11,140 nt of DNA from Muribaculaceae bacterium (GCA_021443235.1 JABUUJ010000020.1:1-11140), one strand, 5' to 3'; shown: positions 1 through 7,942, counted from the stretch's first letter. The notes: generated by a model not told the origin, from the sequence alone. Numbers and translations are program-made.

Positions 1-1061
1 TTGGTGGTCTTTTTGGCTGACTTGGTCGACTTGTTGTCGGTGGTCTTGCTGCCACGCTTGGTGGTGCGCTTGGCGGCCTGCTTGTCGTCGCTCTTTTCCT
101 CGGTGGCGTTTTCCTCGGTCTTCTCGCCGTTTTGCTCAGCCTCGAGCTTAGCCTTGGCCTCGGCACGAGCCTGAAGCTCCTCGCGAGTAGGCACCCACAG
201 GTCCTTGTTGAAGGCCTTGAGGCGTCTCTCAATACTGTCCTGGGCGTGCCTGTAGGCACTGTCTTCGGGGAACTGCTGGCGCAGCGACTGGTTGCGCAGG
301 TTCTTGGTCTTGTAGATTTCGCCAGTGTACATGTTAAGCTTGAAGAAGTCGTCAAGGCTGTGACGCGACAGGTTGTTGTCGTCGTCGGTGAAGACATATT
401 GCTGCGCCATGTAGGGGCGTATGTCGTTGAGCTTCACCCAGAACATGGGGTACTTGATGGGCTCGCCGCCGAACTCGTCGGTGCGGTGCATCACGGGGCA
501 CAGCGCGTCGACGAAGGTCTTCATCTGGTTGCTGCGGGTGTCAAACTCCCAGCGCTCAATCACATACCAGCTGAGAATCTCATTGCCAGGGATGTCGGCA
601 TTCTCGATGTCAAACCTCGGGTTCTTCTCGGTGCTGCCCTTTGCCGGGGTGTTCATGATGTGGAAGCGGTCGAGCATCTCGGCCACCTTGATGCGATATT
701 CGTCGGTAAACATCTCGCGACCATCGAGATACTCATAGGCGGCGATTTGGTTGTTGGCGAGCAGCCGCATGATGATGAAGAAGAGGCTCTGTCCGTCGGC
801 ATTAGGCTCCTCGGGATAGTAGAGGGCGGCATTCTTGCCTTTGGTTACATCGAGCGACCGATAGATGATTTTCATCCATTGTAGGTCGGCGTCGCTGGCC
901 GGGGTGACCTCGTAGAACGACTGCTGCCTGTCGGTGATGGCGGCTCCTTTTTCGGCCTTGGCCTTACGATCGGCGTCGGTCTTCTTCACTACCTGTGCGC
1001 TGGCGGCCGTTGAGAGCACGGCGGTGAGCGCGATGGCCAGTATAAACTTGAATGTCTTCAT
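1..1061 (-). CDS. porN: PorN/GldN, T9SS periplasmic ring protein (3' end cut off by window edge)
   Basis: This is the last gene of the T9SS run. It reads from ATG at 1061 down to the left edge without a stop, giving 353 codons, close to the full length of about 360 residues in P. gingivalis PorN. The family partners PorK to form the large periplasmic ring under the outer membrane. A signal peptide is visible (MKTFKFILAIAL...ASA|Q, cleavage near residue 22), so the protein is exported. The mature part contains GldN-like stretches such as WMKIIYRSLDV, EILSWYVIERWEFD and YPMFWVKLNDIRPYMAQQY. From about residue 310 the sequence becomes low-complexity, first Glu/Ala-rich and then Lys/Thr/Ser-rich (KRTTKRGSKTTDNKSTKSAKK), probably disordered. 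It starts 28 nt after the porM stop, consistent with one transcript. Assignment rests on order (K-L-M-N) and sequence resemblance; confidence is high. Confidence 0.93.
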   Translation of the reverse strand, partial: MKTFKFILAIALTAVLSTAASAQVVKKTDADRKAKAEKGAAITDRQQSFYEVTPASDADLQWMKIIYRSLDVTKGKNAALYYPEEPNADGQSLFFIIMRLLANNQIAAYEYLDGREMFTDEYRIKVAEMLDRFHIMNTPAKGSTEKNPRFDIENADIPGNEILSWYVIERWEFDTRSNQMKTFVDALCPVMHRTDEFGGEPIKYPMFWVKLNDIRPYMAQQYVFTDDDNNLSRHSLDDFFKLNMYTGEIYKTKNLRNQSLRQQFPEDSAYRHAQDSIERRLKAFNKDLWVPTREELQARAEAKAKLEAEQNGEKTEENATEEKSDDKQAAKRTTKRGSKTTDNKSTKSAKKTT

Positions 1062-1089
1062 ATTTCGAGTCTAAAATACAATTTTTCAA

Positions 1090-2673
1090 TTAGTTGATGA
1101 TAACCTCAATGGGTGAGAGGTCGCGCTGGATGCCATCAGGCCCCACAGCCTTCACACGCGAGATGTAGAAGCGCTTGCCACGCTGAAGGCGGCGTATGGC
1201 GGCGACCTGACGCTCGCTGAAGTTGCTTCCGCTCGAGAGCTCGGGGATGGCGTTGCCCATCGAGTCAAAGTAGACAATCTCAAAGCTCAGCACCTTATAG
1301 TCGATATTGAGGATGTCGTCGTCGATGGCGGCATCAACACCGCTGGCTGCCAGCAGAGTAGCCTTGGGGAAGGGGCGCCCGCCCTTGTATCGGCTGGGCA
1401 CGCCGTTGGCGTCTTTGAAGGCGATGTAGGGCATTGGGTCGGGCAACTTGCGCACGCGGAACTTGGTTGAGCCCACGTTGGTGCGCTGTCCGTCCATCTC
1501 GGCCGAGACAGTGATCTCGCACTCGGCGCCCACCTTGGTGGGATGAGCCACCCATCCGTTGCCGCTCTTGGTGAGCGTGCCGTTGGTCATTGTTGCCGAG
1601 ATAGAGTTCTCGGGCACGCCTGGCACGGCGATGCTGATGGGGTTGTTGATGCCGGCATATAGCACGTTCATCATTGTTGCCGAGATAGTTGCAAGCGGGT
1701 CGATGACGGTGTAGGCCGACTTAAAGTCGCGGCGTGTAACCGAGCCATCGCGTCCCATCACCTCGATGTAGCCCGAGTAGTCGTAGTTGCCAGCGGCGCC
1801 GGCACCCACCTCATAGAGGCCGCGGTCGTTGCCCAGGCGGTGTCCGTTGATATATACAACTGGGCGCTGGGTGGTGTCGACGGCAGCGAGCACGATGTTG
1901 GCCGAATACTTGGTGCCACGCATCACGATGCGCGACTGCGGCACGACAAATGCGTCGACGAGGTTCACGCGCAGGTCGCCCATGTCAACGTTGGTGAGAA
2001 TCTGGTTCAGCACCTCGCCCTCGGCATATCGCACGTCGTTCTGCAGTTTGCTCAGCAGTGTCACGGCGGCGATGGTGGGCATGTTCTCAAACATGGTTTC
2101 TTCCCACGCCTTCTGTCCTATCTCACCGCCAGCCTTGGTCTTTACGGTGGCTGTCGACAGAGCCGTAGCCACGTTGGTGCGCTTGTCGTGGTCGTCGAGG
2201 AAAGTGACGATGTAGTTGCGGTAGCTGTCGATGGCGTCGCGCAACGCCCGACCTTTACCGGTATTGGGTGCGAGCATCACTTGCGATGCTGCGTCGAGGT
2301 TGTCGCGGTTGACGATGTTTTTCACATTGGCCTTGTCGCCGTCGGCAACCTTCACGATTTCATATTTCAGCGAGTCGATGTAGCTATAGAGCATGTCGGT
2401 CTTAGCACGCACCTCGGTAGCCTTGTCGAGCCACACCTTGCCTTTCTCGGGGTTCTTCTTGTTGAACTCCTGAAGTTGCTGGTAGAGGCCGAGGTTTCGG
2501 GCCGAGATGGTGCGATTAGAGCGCTCAAGGCCGTCGGCCACCTGGCTGAAGCCGTTGAGCACGTCGCTCGACACGTTGAGGGCGAGCATAGCCGTGAGGA
2601 CGATATACATAAGGTTTATCATCTTCTGTCGCGGCGACATGCGGCCCACTGATTGGTTTTTACCTGCTGCCAT
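1090..2673 (-). CDS. porM: PorM/GldM, T9SS inner-membrane motor shaft
   Basis: 527 residues, about the usual GldM length. PorM/GldM pairs with PorL to form the proton-driven inner-membrane motor, and its periplasmic domains reach up to the PorK-PorN ring. The N-terminus has the family signature SPRQKMINLMYIVLTAMLALNVS (residues 13-35, shown split: SPRQKMINLMYI then VLTAMLALNVS), one transmembrane helix at about 18-35. Arg15 aligns by eye with Arg9 of F. johnsoniae GldM, a residue known to matter for the motor. The rest is a long periplasmic region: a helical first domain to about residue 220, then beta-rich domains including VPGVPENSISATM, typical of GldM. There is no signal peptidase site, so the helix is a signal anchor. 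ATG start at 2673; a 62-nt AT-rich gap separates it from porL. Very confident. Confidence 0.96.
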   Translation of the reverse strand: MAAGKNQSVGRMSPRQKMINLMYIVLTAMLALNVSSDVLNGFSQVADGLERSNRTISARNLGLYQQLQEFNKKNPEKGKVWLDKATEVRAKTDMLYSYIDSLKYEIVKVADGDKANVKNIVNRDNLDAASQVMLAPNTGKGRALRDAIDSYRNYIVTFLDDHDKRTNVATALSTATVKTKAGGEIGQKAWEETMFENMPTIAAVTLLSKLQNDVRYAEGEVLNQILTNVDMGDLRVNLVDAFVVPQSRIVMRGTKYSANIVLAAVDTTQRPVVYINGHRLGNDRGLYEVGAGAAGNYDYSGYIEVMGRDGSVTRRDFKSAYTVIDPLATISATMMNVLYAGINNPISIAVPGVPENSISATMTNGTLTKSGNGWVAHPTKVGAECEITVSAEMDGQRTNVGSTKFRVRKLPDPMPYIAFKDANGVPSRYKGGRPFPKATLLAASGVDAAIDDDILNIDYKVLSFEIVYFDSMGNAIPELSSGSNFSERQVAAIRRLQRGKRFYISRVKAVGPDGIQRDLSPIEVIIN

Positions 2674-2735
2674 CTATTGAAGTTTAGAGTTGAGAGGTTA
2701 TAGTTGTTTTTTTATTGTTGCGTTAGTTAGGGAGT

Positions 2736-3707
2736 TTATGCCTCGTCGTTGCTGTCCTCGGGCATGCCAGGCATGGCCATGGGGCGATACATATTGACGG
2801 TCATAGCCTTGATCATCTTCTCGTAAACGCTGTTGAGCTGTTTCATGTAGCGAGCCATCTTCTCGGTCTCGTCGCAGTAGTGTGCGCTCTCGGCGGCGCT
2901 CTTCTCATACATATCGCGTATGTCCTTGAGGCCGCGGTTCACGCGGTCGATGGTGTCGATTTGCGACGAGATGCTCTTGAGCTGAATCTCGTAGATGGTG
3001 TTCAGTCCACCGATGTTCTGGTTCAAGGCCTGCATCTGCTCCACATAGCCCGTTGAGCTCTGGCTGATGGTGGTGCTGTTCTCGGTGATGGCGCGATAGC
3101 TCTCGAGCAAGGTCTCGCTCACGCTGTTGAGCGCTGTGGTGGTCTCGCCAAGCTTGGCCATCGACTCGCTGATGGTGCTCATCTGCTCCAGATACTTGGA
3201 CGTGGCCTCGGTGAGCTCGGCCATGCGCGCGAGCTGGTCGCTGGCGGCATTCATCTTGTTGATGCTCTCGGTGAGCGAGCGCGAGTCCTCCTCGGTGAGG
3301 TCGATGCTCTGGGGCAATCCCACTACTGCCTTGGCCTCGTCGAGGGTGACGCCACCGCCCACCAGATTCACAGTGCCGCCCTCGGCACCGCCGTTAATCA
3401 CGATACCGCCGCCCGTTGTGAAGTCGGGGCGGTCCTCGGGATCCTTAGAGGCGAGCACGGGGAACACATCTTCCCACTGGTACTGCTTCTCGGGGCGGTC
3501 AAAGGCTGTGAGGAGGAACATAAGCACCTCGGTACCCATACCGATTGACAGCAGCGTGTTGCCGCCGGGCAGGTGGAGGATTTTGAACAATGCGCCCCAA
3601 ATTACGACGGCCGCACCTATACTATAAGCGAAGTTGAAGAAACGCTGGCCTTTCTCGCCACTGAGAAAGCGCTCTATCACGTTTTTATATTTTTTAATCT
3701 TACCCAT
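2736..3707 (-). CDS. porL: PorL/GldL, T9SS inner-membrane motor stator
   Basis: 323 residues. PorL/GldL forms the pentameric stator around the PorM helix pair and uses the proton gradient to drive T9SS export. The N-terminus holds two transmembrane helices, about 24-44 (FNFAYSIGAAVVIWGALFKI) and 51-69 (TLLSIGMGTEVLMFLLTAF). Glu60 sits inside helix 2 and matches the motor-essential membrane glutamate (Glu59 in P. gingivalis PorL, Glu49 in F. johnsoniae GldL). The FKILHLPG loop is a family hallmark. After about residue 85 comes a Gly-rich linker (about 98-119), then a long helical, coiled-coil-like cytoplasmic part to about 300 with many Ser/Thr/Gln repeats. The C-terminus is short and acidic. 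It lies 56 nt after porK and 62 nt before porM, same strand. Very confident. Confidence 0.96.
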   Translation of the reverse strand: MGKIKKYKNVIERFLSGEKGQRFFNFAYSIGAAVVIWGALFKILHLPGGNTLLSIGMGTEVLMFLLTAFDRPEKQYQWEDVFPVLASKDPEDRPDFTTGGGIVINGGAEGGTVNLVGGGVTLDEAKAVVGLPQSIDLTEEDSRSLTESINKMNAASDQLARMAELTEATSKYLEQMSTISESMAKLGETTTALNSVSETLLESYRAITENSTTISQSSTGYVEQMQALNQNIGGLNTIYEIQLKSISSQIDTIDRVNRGLKDIRDMYEKSAAESAHYCDETEKMARYMKQLNSVYEKMIKAMTVNMYRPMAMPGMPEDSNDEA

Positions 3708-3763
3708 CTTCGATATCTTTGAGTTTGATTGTTATTAATTAGTCGGTTATATATTTAAGGTGT

Positions 3764-5194
3764 TTATTTCTTGCGCTTTACTTTGGCGAAGCCCACCTTA
3801 GAGCGCACGCAACGGAAACCGATGTAGCTGCGCTGCTCGTTCTGGTACTCCCACATGCGTATATCGCTGCGTATGTTGTGAGCCACGTCTTTCCACGAGC
3901 CGCCACGCACAATCTTGCGCGACATCTTGTAGGGGTCTTCCTTCGCCACATAGTAGCGATACTCGGGGTTGAGGTCGCTGGTCATGCGGTCGATGCTCTC
4001 GGTATAGGCCGTGCTGGTCCACTCGCTCACGTTACCCGCCATGTCGTAGAGCCCGAAGTCGTTGGGCTGATAAGAGCCAACGGGCGCGCTGATGATGCTT
4101 CCGTCTTTCACATAGTTGCCCTCCATGGGCTTGAAGTTGGCATAGAAGCACCCTTCGCCCTCGCTGATGGGCAGCTCGCCGTCCCACGGATACTTGTTCT
4201 CGTTGATACCGGCACGGGCCGCAAACTCCCACTCGGCCTCGGTGGGCAGGCGGAAGGGCTCGATGTAAACACCCTCCTTGCCCAGCGATTTCTTGAGGAA
4301 CTCGGTGCGCCACACGCAGAAGGCGTTGGCCTGCTCCCAGCTCACTCCCACCACGGGGTGGTTGTTGTAGTTGCCGTTGGCAAAGTACATGCGCACGTAG
4401 GGCTCGTTGTAGGCGTTGTCAAAGTCGTTGACCCAGCAAGTGGTGTCGGGGAATATATTCACAATATATGTGTTGACAAAGTCAAAGTCGCTCTGCAGCG
4501 GGCGGGTGATGGTTTGACGCACGATGCGACCGTCGTCGTTGATATAGGCGGTGTCCTTGCTTATGGTGGGAGGTGTGGTCACCACGTCGTGGTCGGTGTT
4601 ATAGTCGCGGCGCTCGGCCTCGAAGCGGTGCTTGCGCTTGGCGGCCTCGGTGAGGTTATACACCTCATAGCGGTAGTTCATCTGCAACGGGTCAAGCTCC
4701 TTCACTCCGGTGATGGGGTTGATTTTGTAAACGCTCTCTATAGCGCGTTCCTCGTCCTCGCTGGGGTTCTTCCAGGGTATGCTCTTGCTCCAGTTGAGGT
4801 GGGGCTTCACGGGGTTGCCTTCCTTGTCCTCCTCAATCTTGAACTCCTCGTTGCCGCCATAGGCAGGATCGGCAAGGCGCTCACGGATGATGGAGTCGCG
4901 CACCCAGTAGACAAACTGCTTGTACTTTGAGTTGGTGATTTCGGTCTCATCCATCCAGAAGGCATCGACCGAGATGCCGTGGGCCGTTGAGTCAAGGCCC
5001 CAAATCGAGTCGCGCTGTGAGGGTCCCTCACGCATCGAGCCGCAGTCAACCAGCACCATGCCATAGGGTGTGGGCTCGCTGAAGGTGGATGCGCCCACGC
5101 CAGTTACCTCGCCGCCTACGGGAACATTCTTGCGCAGGCCGCCACACGATACCATTACAATCGCGATTACTAATATAAATAACAGTTTTTTCAT
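3764..5194 (-). CDS. porK: PorK/GldK, T9SS ring lipoprotein with inactive FGE-like fold
   Basis: 476 residues, similar to P. gingivalis PorK (about 490). PorK is an outer-membrane lipoprotein that forms the periplasmic ring with PorN. The N-terminus is a lipoprotein signal (MKKLLFILVIAIVMVSC, lipidated Cys17). The body is a formylglycine-generating-enzyme/SUMF1 fold: WMDETEITNSKYKQFV (80-95), HPVVGVSWEQANAFCVW (279-295), RLPTEAEWEFAARAG (315-329), NDFGLYDMAGNVSEW (378-392), IVRGGSW (428-434) and GFRC (459-462). A long insertion at about 105-270 splits the domain, usual for GldK. The stretch after RGGSW that carries the catalytic cysteines in true FGE has none here, so a structural role is expected. 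A basic tail (KVKRKK) ends the protein. The start lies only 3 nt after the porP-like stop, suggesting translational coupling. Very confident. Confidence 0.96.
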   Translation of the reverse strand: MKKLLFILVIAIVMVSCGGLRKNVPVGGEVTGVGASTFSEPTPYGMVLVDCGSMREGPSQRDSIWGLDSTAHGISVDAFWMDETEITNSKYKQFVYWVRDSIIRERLADPAYGGNEEFKIEEDKEGNPVKPHLNWSKSIPWKNPSEDEERAIESVYKINPITGVKELDPLQMNYRYEVYNLTEAAKRKHRFEAERRDYNTDHDVVTTPPTISKDTAYINDDGRIVRQTITRPLQSDFDFVNTYIVNIFPDTTCWVNDFDNAYNEPYVRMYFANGNYNNHPVVGVSWEQANAFCVWRTEFLKKSLGKEGVYIEPFRLPTEAEWEFAARAGINENKYPWDGELPISEGEGCFYANFKPMEGNYVKDGSIISAPVGSYQPNDFGLYDMAGNVSEWTSTAYTESIDRMTSDLNPEYRYYVAKEDPYKMSRKIVRGGSWKDVAHNIRSDIRMWEYQNEQRSYIGFRCVRSKVGFAKVKRKK

Positions 5195-5197
5195 ATT

Positions 5198-6184
5198 CTA
5201 CATTAATCGAATACTCTTATGCTTGTTTTTGTTTTTATCTCCTAAATTGAGCTTCAGGTTGTAACCCACAAAAAGCTCGTGGCTGCCGCTGCTGGCCTTG
5301 CGTATCGCGCTCAAGGCGTAATCGTAGGAATAACTGATGAAGAATCCCTTGTAGTCGGCCCCAAGCAGCAGCGACACAGCGTCCTTATACCTGTAGGCCA
5401 CGCCGCCGCTCAGGAACTTGTTGTATCGCACGCGGGCGGTCACTTCGGCCTGATAAAAGCTGAAATCGGTCTTGAACATGAGCGATGGCTGTATTTCAAA
5501 TAACGTATTTTTTATTGGTATATTGCTTCCAGCCATAAAATAATAAAGGCGGCCAGCGTCAAACTCATAGACTTTCTCCTCGTCGTTCTCCACTTTCATC
5601 TGGATGGTGGGCGCATTGATGTGGGTCGACGAGATGCCCACCCAGAACTTCTTGTGCTCAAAGAAGATGCCACCGCCAAAGTCAATGGCGTTGCCCTTGA
5701 CATCGCTCGCCGGAATGGCCTCGTCGTTGCTCTCGTGATACTCGTCGCCCTCGGGAATGATGATGCCGTCGGAGTCAAACGACTGGTTGATCAGCCCAAT
5801 CTGGACGCCCACATTGAGCGTGCCGCCCAGCATGTTCTTCTTCCACGCAAGTTGAGCGCCGGCGCGCAGCGACTTGTACAGGCCGATGTTTTCCTGCTGC
5901 ACCACCAGGCCCACGCCCCAACGGCGGTTGAGAAACTTGAACGGCATGTCGCCAAGGGCCATGAAGTCCATGGGTGCGTGCTTGATGCCCACCCACTGCA
6001 GGCGCGCGCCTGCGTTGATGTGGATGAGGTCGCCACGGCCTATCGCCGCAGGGTTATAGTAGTTGGGCGCATTCCAGTACTGCGTGAGCTGCGCGTCGAT
6101 TTGCGCGGTCACGGTCATCACGCCCGCCAGTGCCATCACCAGCAGCGCAACCAGTCTCAAATGTGTTGTTTTGCCCAAAACCAA
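5198..6184 (-). CDS. porP: PorP/SprF-family T9SS outer-membrane protein
   Basis: 328 residues, PorP/SprF family. These are predicted outer-membrane barrels; PorP of P. gingivalis belongs to the T9SS and helps anchor cargo or ring components. Visible are a hydrophobic signal region ending TVTA|Q (near residue 27), the family signature YWNAPNYYNPAAIG (36-49), and alternating strands with aromatic ends up to ELFVGYNLKLNLG near the C-terminus. A short basic tail (DKNKNKHKSIRLM) follows. The start appears to be TTG at 6182-6184: an in-frame TAA lies only two codons upstream, and the first in-frame ATG (residue 17) would cut the signal peptide too short. It is placed between porT and porK, 72 nt after porT and 3 nt before porK. 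Because PorP-like paralogues are common in this phylum, the family is certain and the symbol rests on synteny with porPKLMN. Confidence 0.92.
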   Translation of the reverse strand: MVLGKTTHLRLVALLVMALAGVMTVTAQIDAQLTQYWNAPNYYNPAAIGRGDLIHINAGARLQWVGIKHAPMDFMALGDMPFKFLNRRWGVGLVVQQENIGLYKSLRAGAQLAWKKNMLGGTLNVGVQIGLINQSFDSDGIIIPEGDEYHESNDEAIPASDVKGNAIDFGGGIFFEHKKFWVGISSTHINAPTIQMKVENDEEKVYEFDAGRLYYFMAGSNIPIKNTLFEIQPSLMFKTDFSFYQAEVTARVRYNKFLSGGVAYRYKDAVSLLLGADYKGFFISYSYDYALSAIRKASSGSHELFVGYNLKLNLGDKNKNKHKSIRLM

Positions 6185-6256
6185 AATTTACAGCGTTTTA
6201 TATATATTTAATAATGTATATCCTAACTCAATAGTCAATGTCAAAGTCAAAATTGC

Positions 6257-7000
6257 CTACTCAAAGTTAAACGTCAGCACCACCATGTTGCTGGCGAGAC
6301 GGTCAACACTCTGGGTGAAGCGCATCATCTCGGGGTTGTCCTGCAAGTCGGGACGATTCTTCTGCAGCAAGTTCAGCAACCCGAAGCAGAATTTCACCTC
6401 GGGGCAGAGCTTGAAAAACGGCAGGTAGATGTCGCATCCCAGGCCCACAGTGAGCATCACGTCGGTGCGGTTGAGGCGATACTGCTCGCTGTGCATCTTG
6501 CCCAGATTCCACATGGGCATAACGCCCACCGAGCCATAGGGGCGCAGGTTGTGCCAGCGCAGCGACGAGATTTTCAGGTCGAGGGGCACCACCAGATAGG
6601 TCGACTTGATGTTCTGGCTCTGGCGAATGTGCAGGTCCTCGGTCTCCTCAGGGTCGGCAAGACTGTTGCGGAACTGCACCACCTTGTTGCCAAAGTAGAT
6701 ACCCGGCGACACACGCAGGTTGAAATGTGTGCCCAGACGCCAGTCGGCCAGTACATTGACACAGAAACCCGGCGAGTGGTTAGGCACATCGGCCCACCAC
6801 TGCTCACCGTCTTCGGTGATATAACCGTTATTGGTGATTTTCAGGTCCTGAAAATTGACGCCCACCGAGAAACCGAAGTGAATGCGTTTCATGTCGGCAT
6901 ACTGACGGTTCAAGATCATGTCGTTGTCCTGAGCCATCGTCACCAGTGCGCACAGCACCAGCACCAGCGTGCAAATATATCGTCTAAATATCTGTGTCAT
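6257..7000 (-). CDS. porT: PorT/SprT-family T9SS outer-membrane biogenesis protein
   Basis: 247 residues, matching PorT (about 244 in P. gingivalis). PorT is an integral outer-membrane barrel needed for T9SS-dependent secretion; its exact step is unclear. The sequence shows a signal peptide (MTQIFRRYICTLVLVLCALVTMA|Q, cleavage near residue 23), a short linker NRQYADMKRI, then barrel strands: HFGFSVGVNFQDLKI (41-55), SPGFCVNVLADWRLGTHFNL (76-95, shown exactly), SPGIYFGNKVVQFR, YLVVPLDLKISS and PYGSVGVMPMWNLG. It ends in NMVVLTFNFE, with a terminal aromatic-acidic pattern of strands. The HFGF-SVGVN-QDL opening and the W-ADVPN-SPGF motif are what I recognise as PorT. It is the first gene of the run and lies 72 nt from the porP-like gene, so probably shares its transcript. 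Family call is strong; a generic PorT-like barrel is the alternative. Confidence 0.85.
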   Translation of the reverse strand: MTQIFRRYICTLVLVLCALVTMAQDNDMILNRQYADMKRIHFGFSVGVNFQDLKITNNGYITEDGEQWWADVPNHSPGFCVNVLADWRLGTHFNLRVSPGIYFGNKVVQFRNSLADPEETEDLHIRQSQNIKSTYLVVPLDLKISSLRWHNLRPYGSVGVMPMWNLGKMHSEQYRLNRTDVMLTVGLGCDIYLPFFKLCPEVKFCFGLLNLLQKNRPDLQDNPEMMRFTQSVDRLASNMVVLTFNFE

Positions 7001-7140
7001 TCTACTTTATATCTAATGAGGCTACTGCCACGGCAGCATGAGCAGCGCACCTGTCGCCGCCCAGCAAGCACCTCAATGCATTGATATAAACGCAATATCA
7101 CTCAACTTATTGCAAAAAAACCTAAAATTTCAACGTTTAC

Positions 7141-7194
7141 CCCCATTTTCAACCCTCTCACCACAAAAACCCACCCCATTTTCAACCCTCTCAC
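7141..7194. repeat. Exact 21-bp direct repeat, two copies
   Basis: The 21-mer beginning CCCCATTTTCAACCC and ending CTCTCAC occurs at 7141-7161 and again at 7174-7194, a period of 33 bp. On the minus strand each copy reads GTGAGAGGGTTGAAAATGGG plus one G. The copies sit between the terminator hairpin of the csgG operon and the porT start, so they lie in the probable porT upstream region. Function unknown; a regulator site or a simple duplication are both possible. Confidence 0.85.
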
Positions 7195-7200
7195 AAGCAA

Positions 7201-7234
7201 AACTGCCTGCTGCGATAACACACAGCAGGCAGTT
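7201..7234 (-). terminator. Rho-independent-like terminator of the csgG operon
   Basis: Perfect 12-bp inverted repeat: AACTGCCTGCTG (7201-7212) and CAGCAGGCAGTT (7223-7234) around a 10-nt loop. On the minus strand the hairpin is followed by TTGCTTG, giving a short U-rich tail (TTTTGCTT including the stem end). It lies about 50 nt after the stop of the DUF799 gene, the last gene of the operon, which is where a terminator is expected. The tail is imperfect, so termination strength is uncertain. Confidence 0.8.
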
Positions 7235-7282
7235 TCTTGTTAATGCGGCATTGACAAATGCCGTCATTGGTCAACGCTCGGG

Positions 7283-7942
7283 TTATTTGCCAACCGAGCC
7301 CTTCAGCTTCTTGTCGCCAACCTTGACACCTCCGTCTTTCATGTAATCCAAGCCGTATTTGCCCTCTGGCATGTCTGCCAACACATAATAGTTGCAACGG
7401 CGTGCAGCAACAACATGGTCGGTCATCGCGGTGTTGAGCATGTCTAATGCCATCGACAGCAAGCCGCTGCCACCCGACGAGAAGCTCACCTTGAGCTCGC
7501 CGTCTCTCTCAAACAGCACCTCGCCGGTTTTGGCCGACTTCAGTGTGTAGGCAATGTCAACCAGGATATAGCTTAATCCCGATTTCTTCTCCCACTTGTT
7601 GATTGTGGTGAAAAGAACTGCATCGACGTTGAAGAAGTTGCGGAATGGTGTCAGCGACCCATTCACAAACAGCTCGGAGTCATAGGCGCTTTCTTGCTTG
7701 AGAATGTCCATTGCCATGTTGGGCGACACCACATAATATCCTTTCTCGTTCAATGGCTTGGCCAGCGATGAGTAGAAATACTCCTTGGCGTCGGCATTGT
7801 TTGAGTTGTTGATGGGAGGCATCACCAGGATAGTGGCGGGTTTCTCCTCATACATTTTGGGATACATCTCGGCTCTCGTTATCTTGCTGGCACATGAGCT
7901 TAATAAAGCCATGATGCACATCAGTGGTATATATCGTTTCAT
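7283..7942 (-). CDS. DUF799 / GNA1162-family lipoprotein
   Basis: 219 residues when started at ATG 7940-7942. A longer in-frame reading (from 8074) exists, but this start is preferred: it overlaps the upstream stop as ATGA and opens a clean lipoprotein signal, MKRYIPLMCIMALLSSC, lipidated Cys17. The family signatures are clear: KPATILVMPPINNSNNADAK, ESAYDSELFVNG, DAVLFTTINKWEKKSG, TLKSAKTGEVLF and a C-terminal ARRCNYYVLADMPEGKYG. DUF799 proteins such as Neisseria GNA1162 are outer-membrane-associated lipoproteins of unresolved function, often encoded with CsgG-like and DUF4810 proteins, as here. That context suggests a multi-lipoprotein complex in the outer membrane, possibly an export or pore assembly, but cargo is unknown. 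Family confidence is very high, function low. Confidence 0.93.
   Translation of the reverse strand: MKRYIPLMCIMALLSSCASKITRAEMYPKMYEEKPATILVMPPINNSNNADAKEYFYSSLAKPLNEKGYYVVSPNMAMDILKQESAYDSELFVNGSLTPFRNFFNVDAVLFTTINKWEKKSGLSYILVDIAYTLKSAKTGEVLFERDGELKVSFSSGGSGLLSMALDMLNTAMTDHVVAARRCNYYVLADMPEGKYGLDYMKDGGVKVGDKKLKGSVGK

Larger units (their letters stand above)
7001..7282. other. Intergenic region between csgG operon end and porT start
   Basis: 282 bp with no convincing gene. From right to left it holds the csgG-operon terminator hairpin (7201-7234), the 21-bp direct repeat (7141-7194), an AT-rich stretch (about 7081-7135), and a GC-richer patch (7021-7075) with a tiny hairpin CTGCCACGGCAG at 7025-7036. 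The promoter for the por run should lie here. I find only a weak minus-strand match, TAGGTTTT (7124-7117), with no well-spaced -33 element, so I do not call a promoter. Confidence 0.6.

Noticed and set aside
132..884. 250-codon plus-strand open frame
   Set aside because: It is antisense to porN, which has a signal peptide and family motifs; nothing coding-like is seen on the plus strand.
1840..2652. 270-codon plus-strand open frame
   Set aside because: It is antisense to porM, and its His/Val-rich composition is a mirror of that gene's codons.
3878..4930. 350-codon plus-strand open frame
   Set aside because: It is fully antisense to porK, whose FGE motifs are unmistakable; the plus-strand translation is His/Val/Leu-rich with no recognisable domain, a by-product of GC-rich codon use.
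6997..7101. 34-codon minus-strand GTG-start ORF overlapping the porT start by ATGA
   Set aside because: The overlap is suggestive of a leader peptide, but the product is Cys/Arg-rich without a recognisable pattern and the start is weak; chance is more likely.
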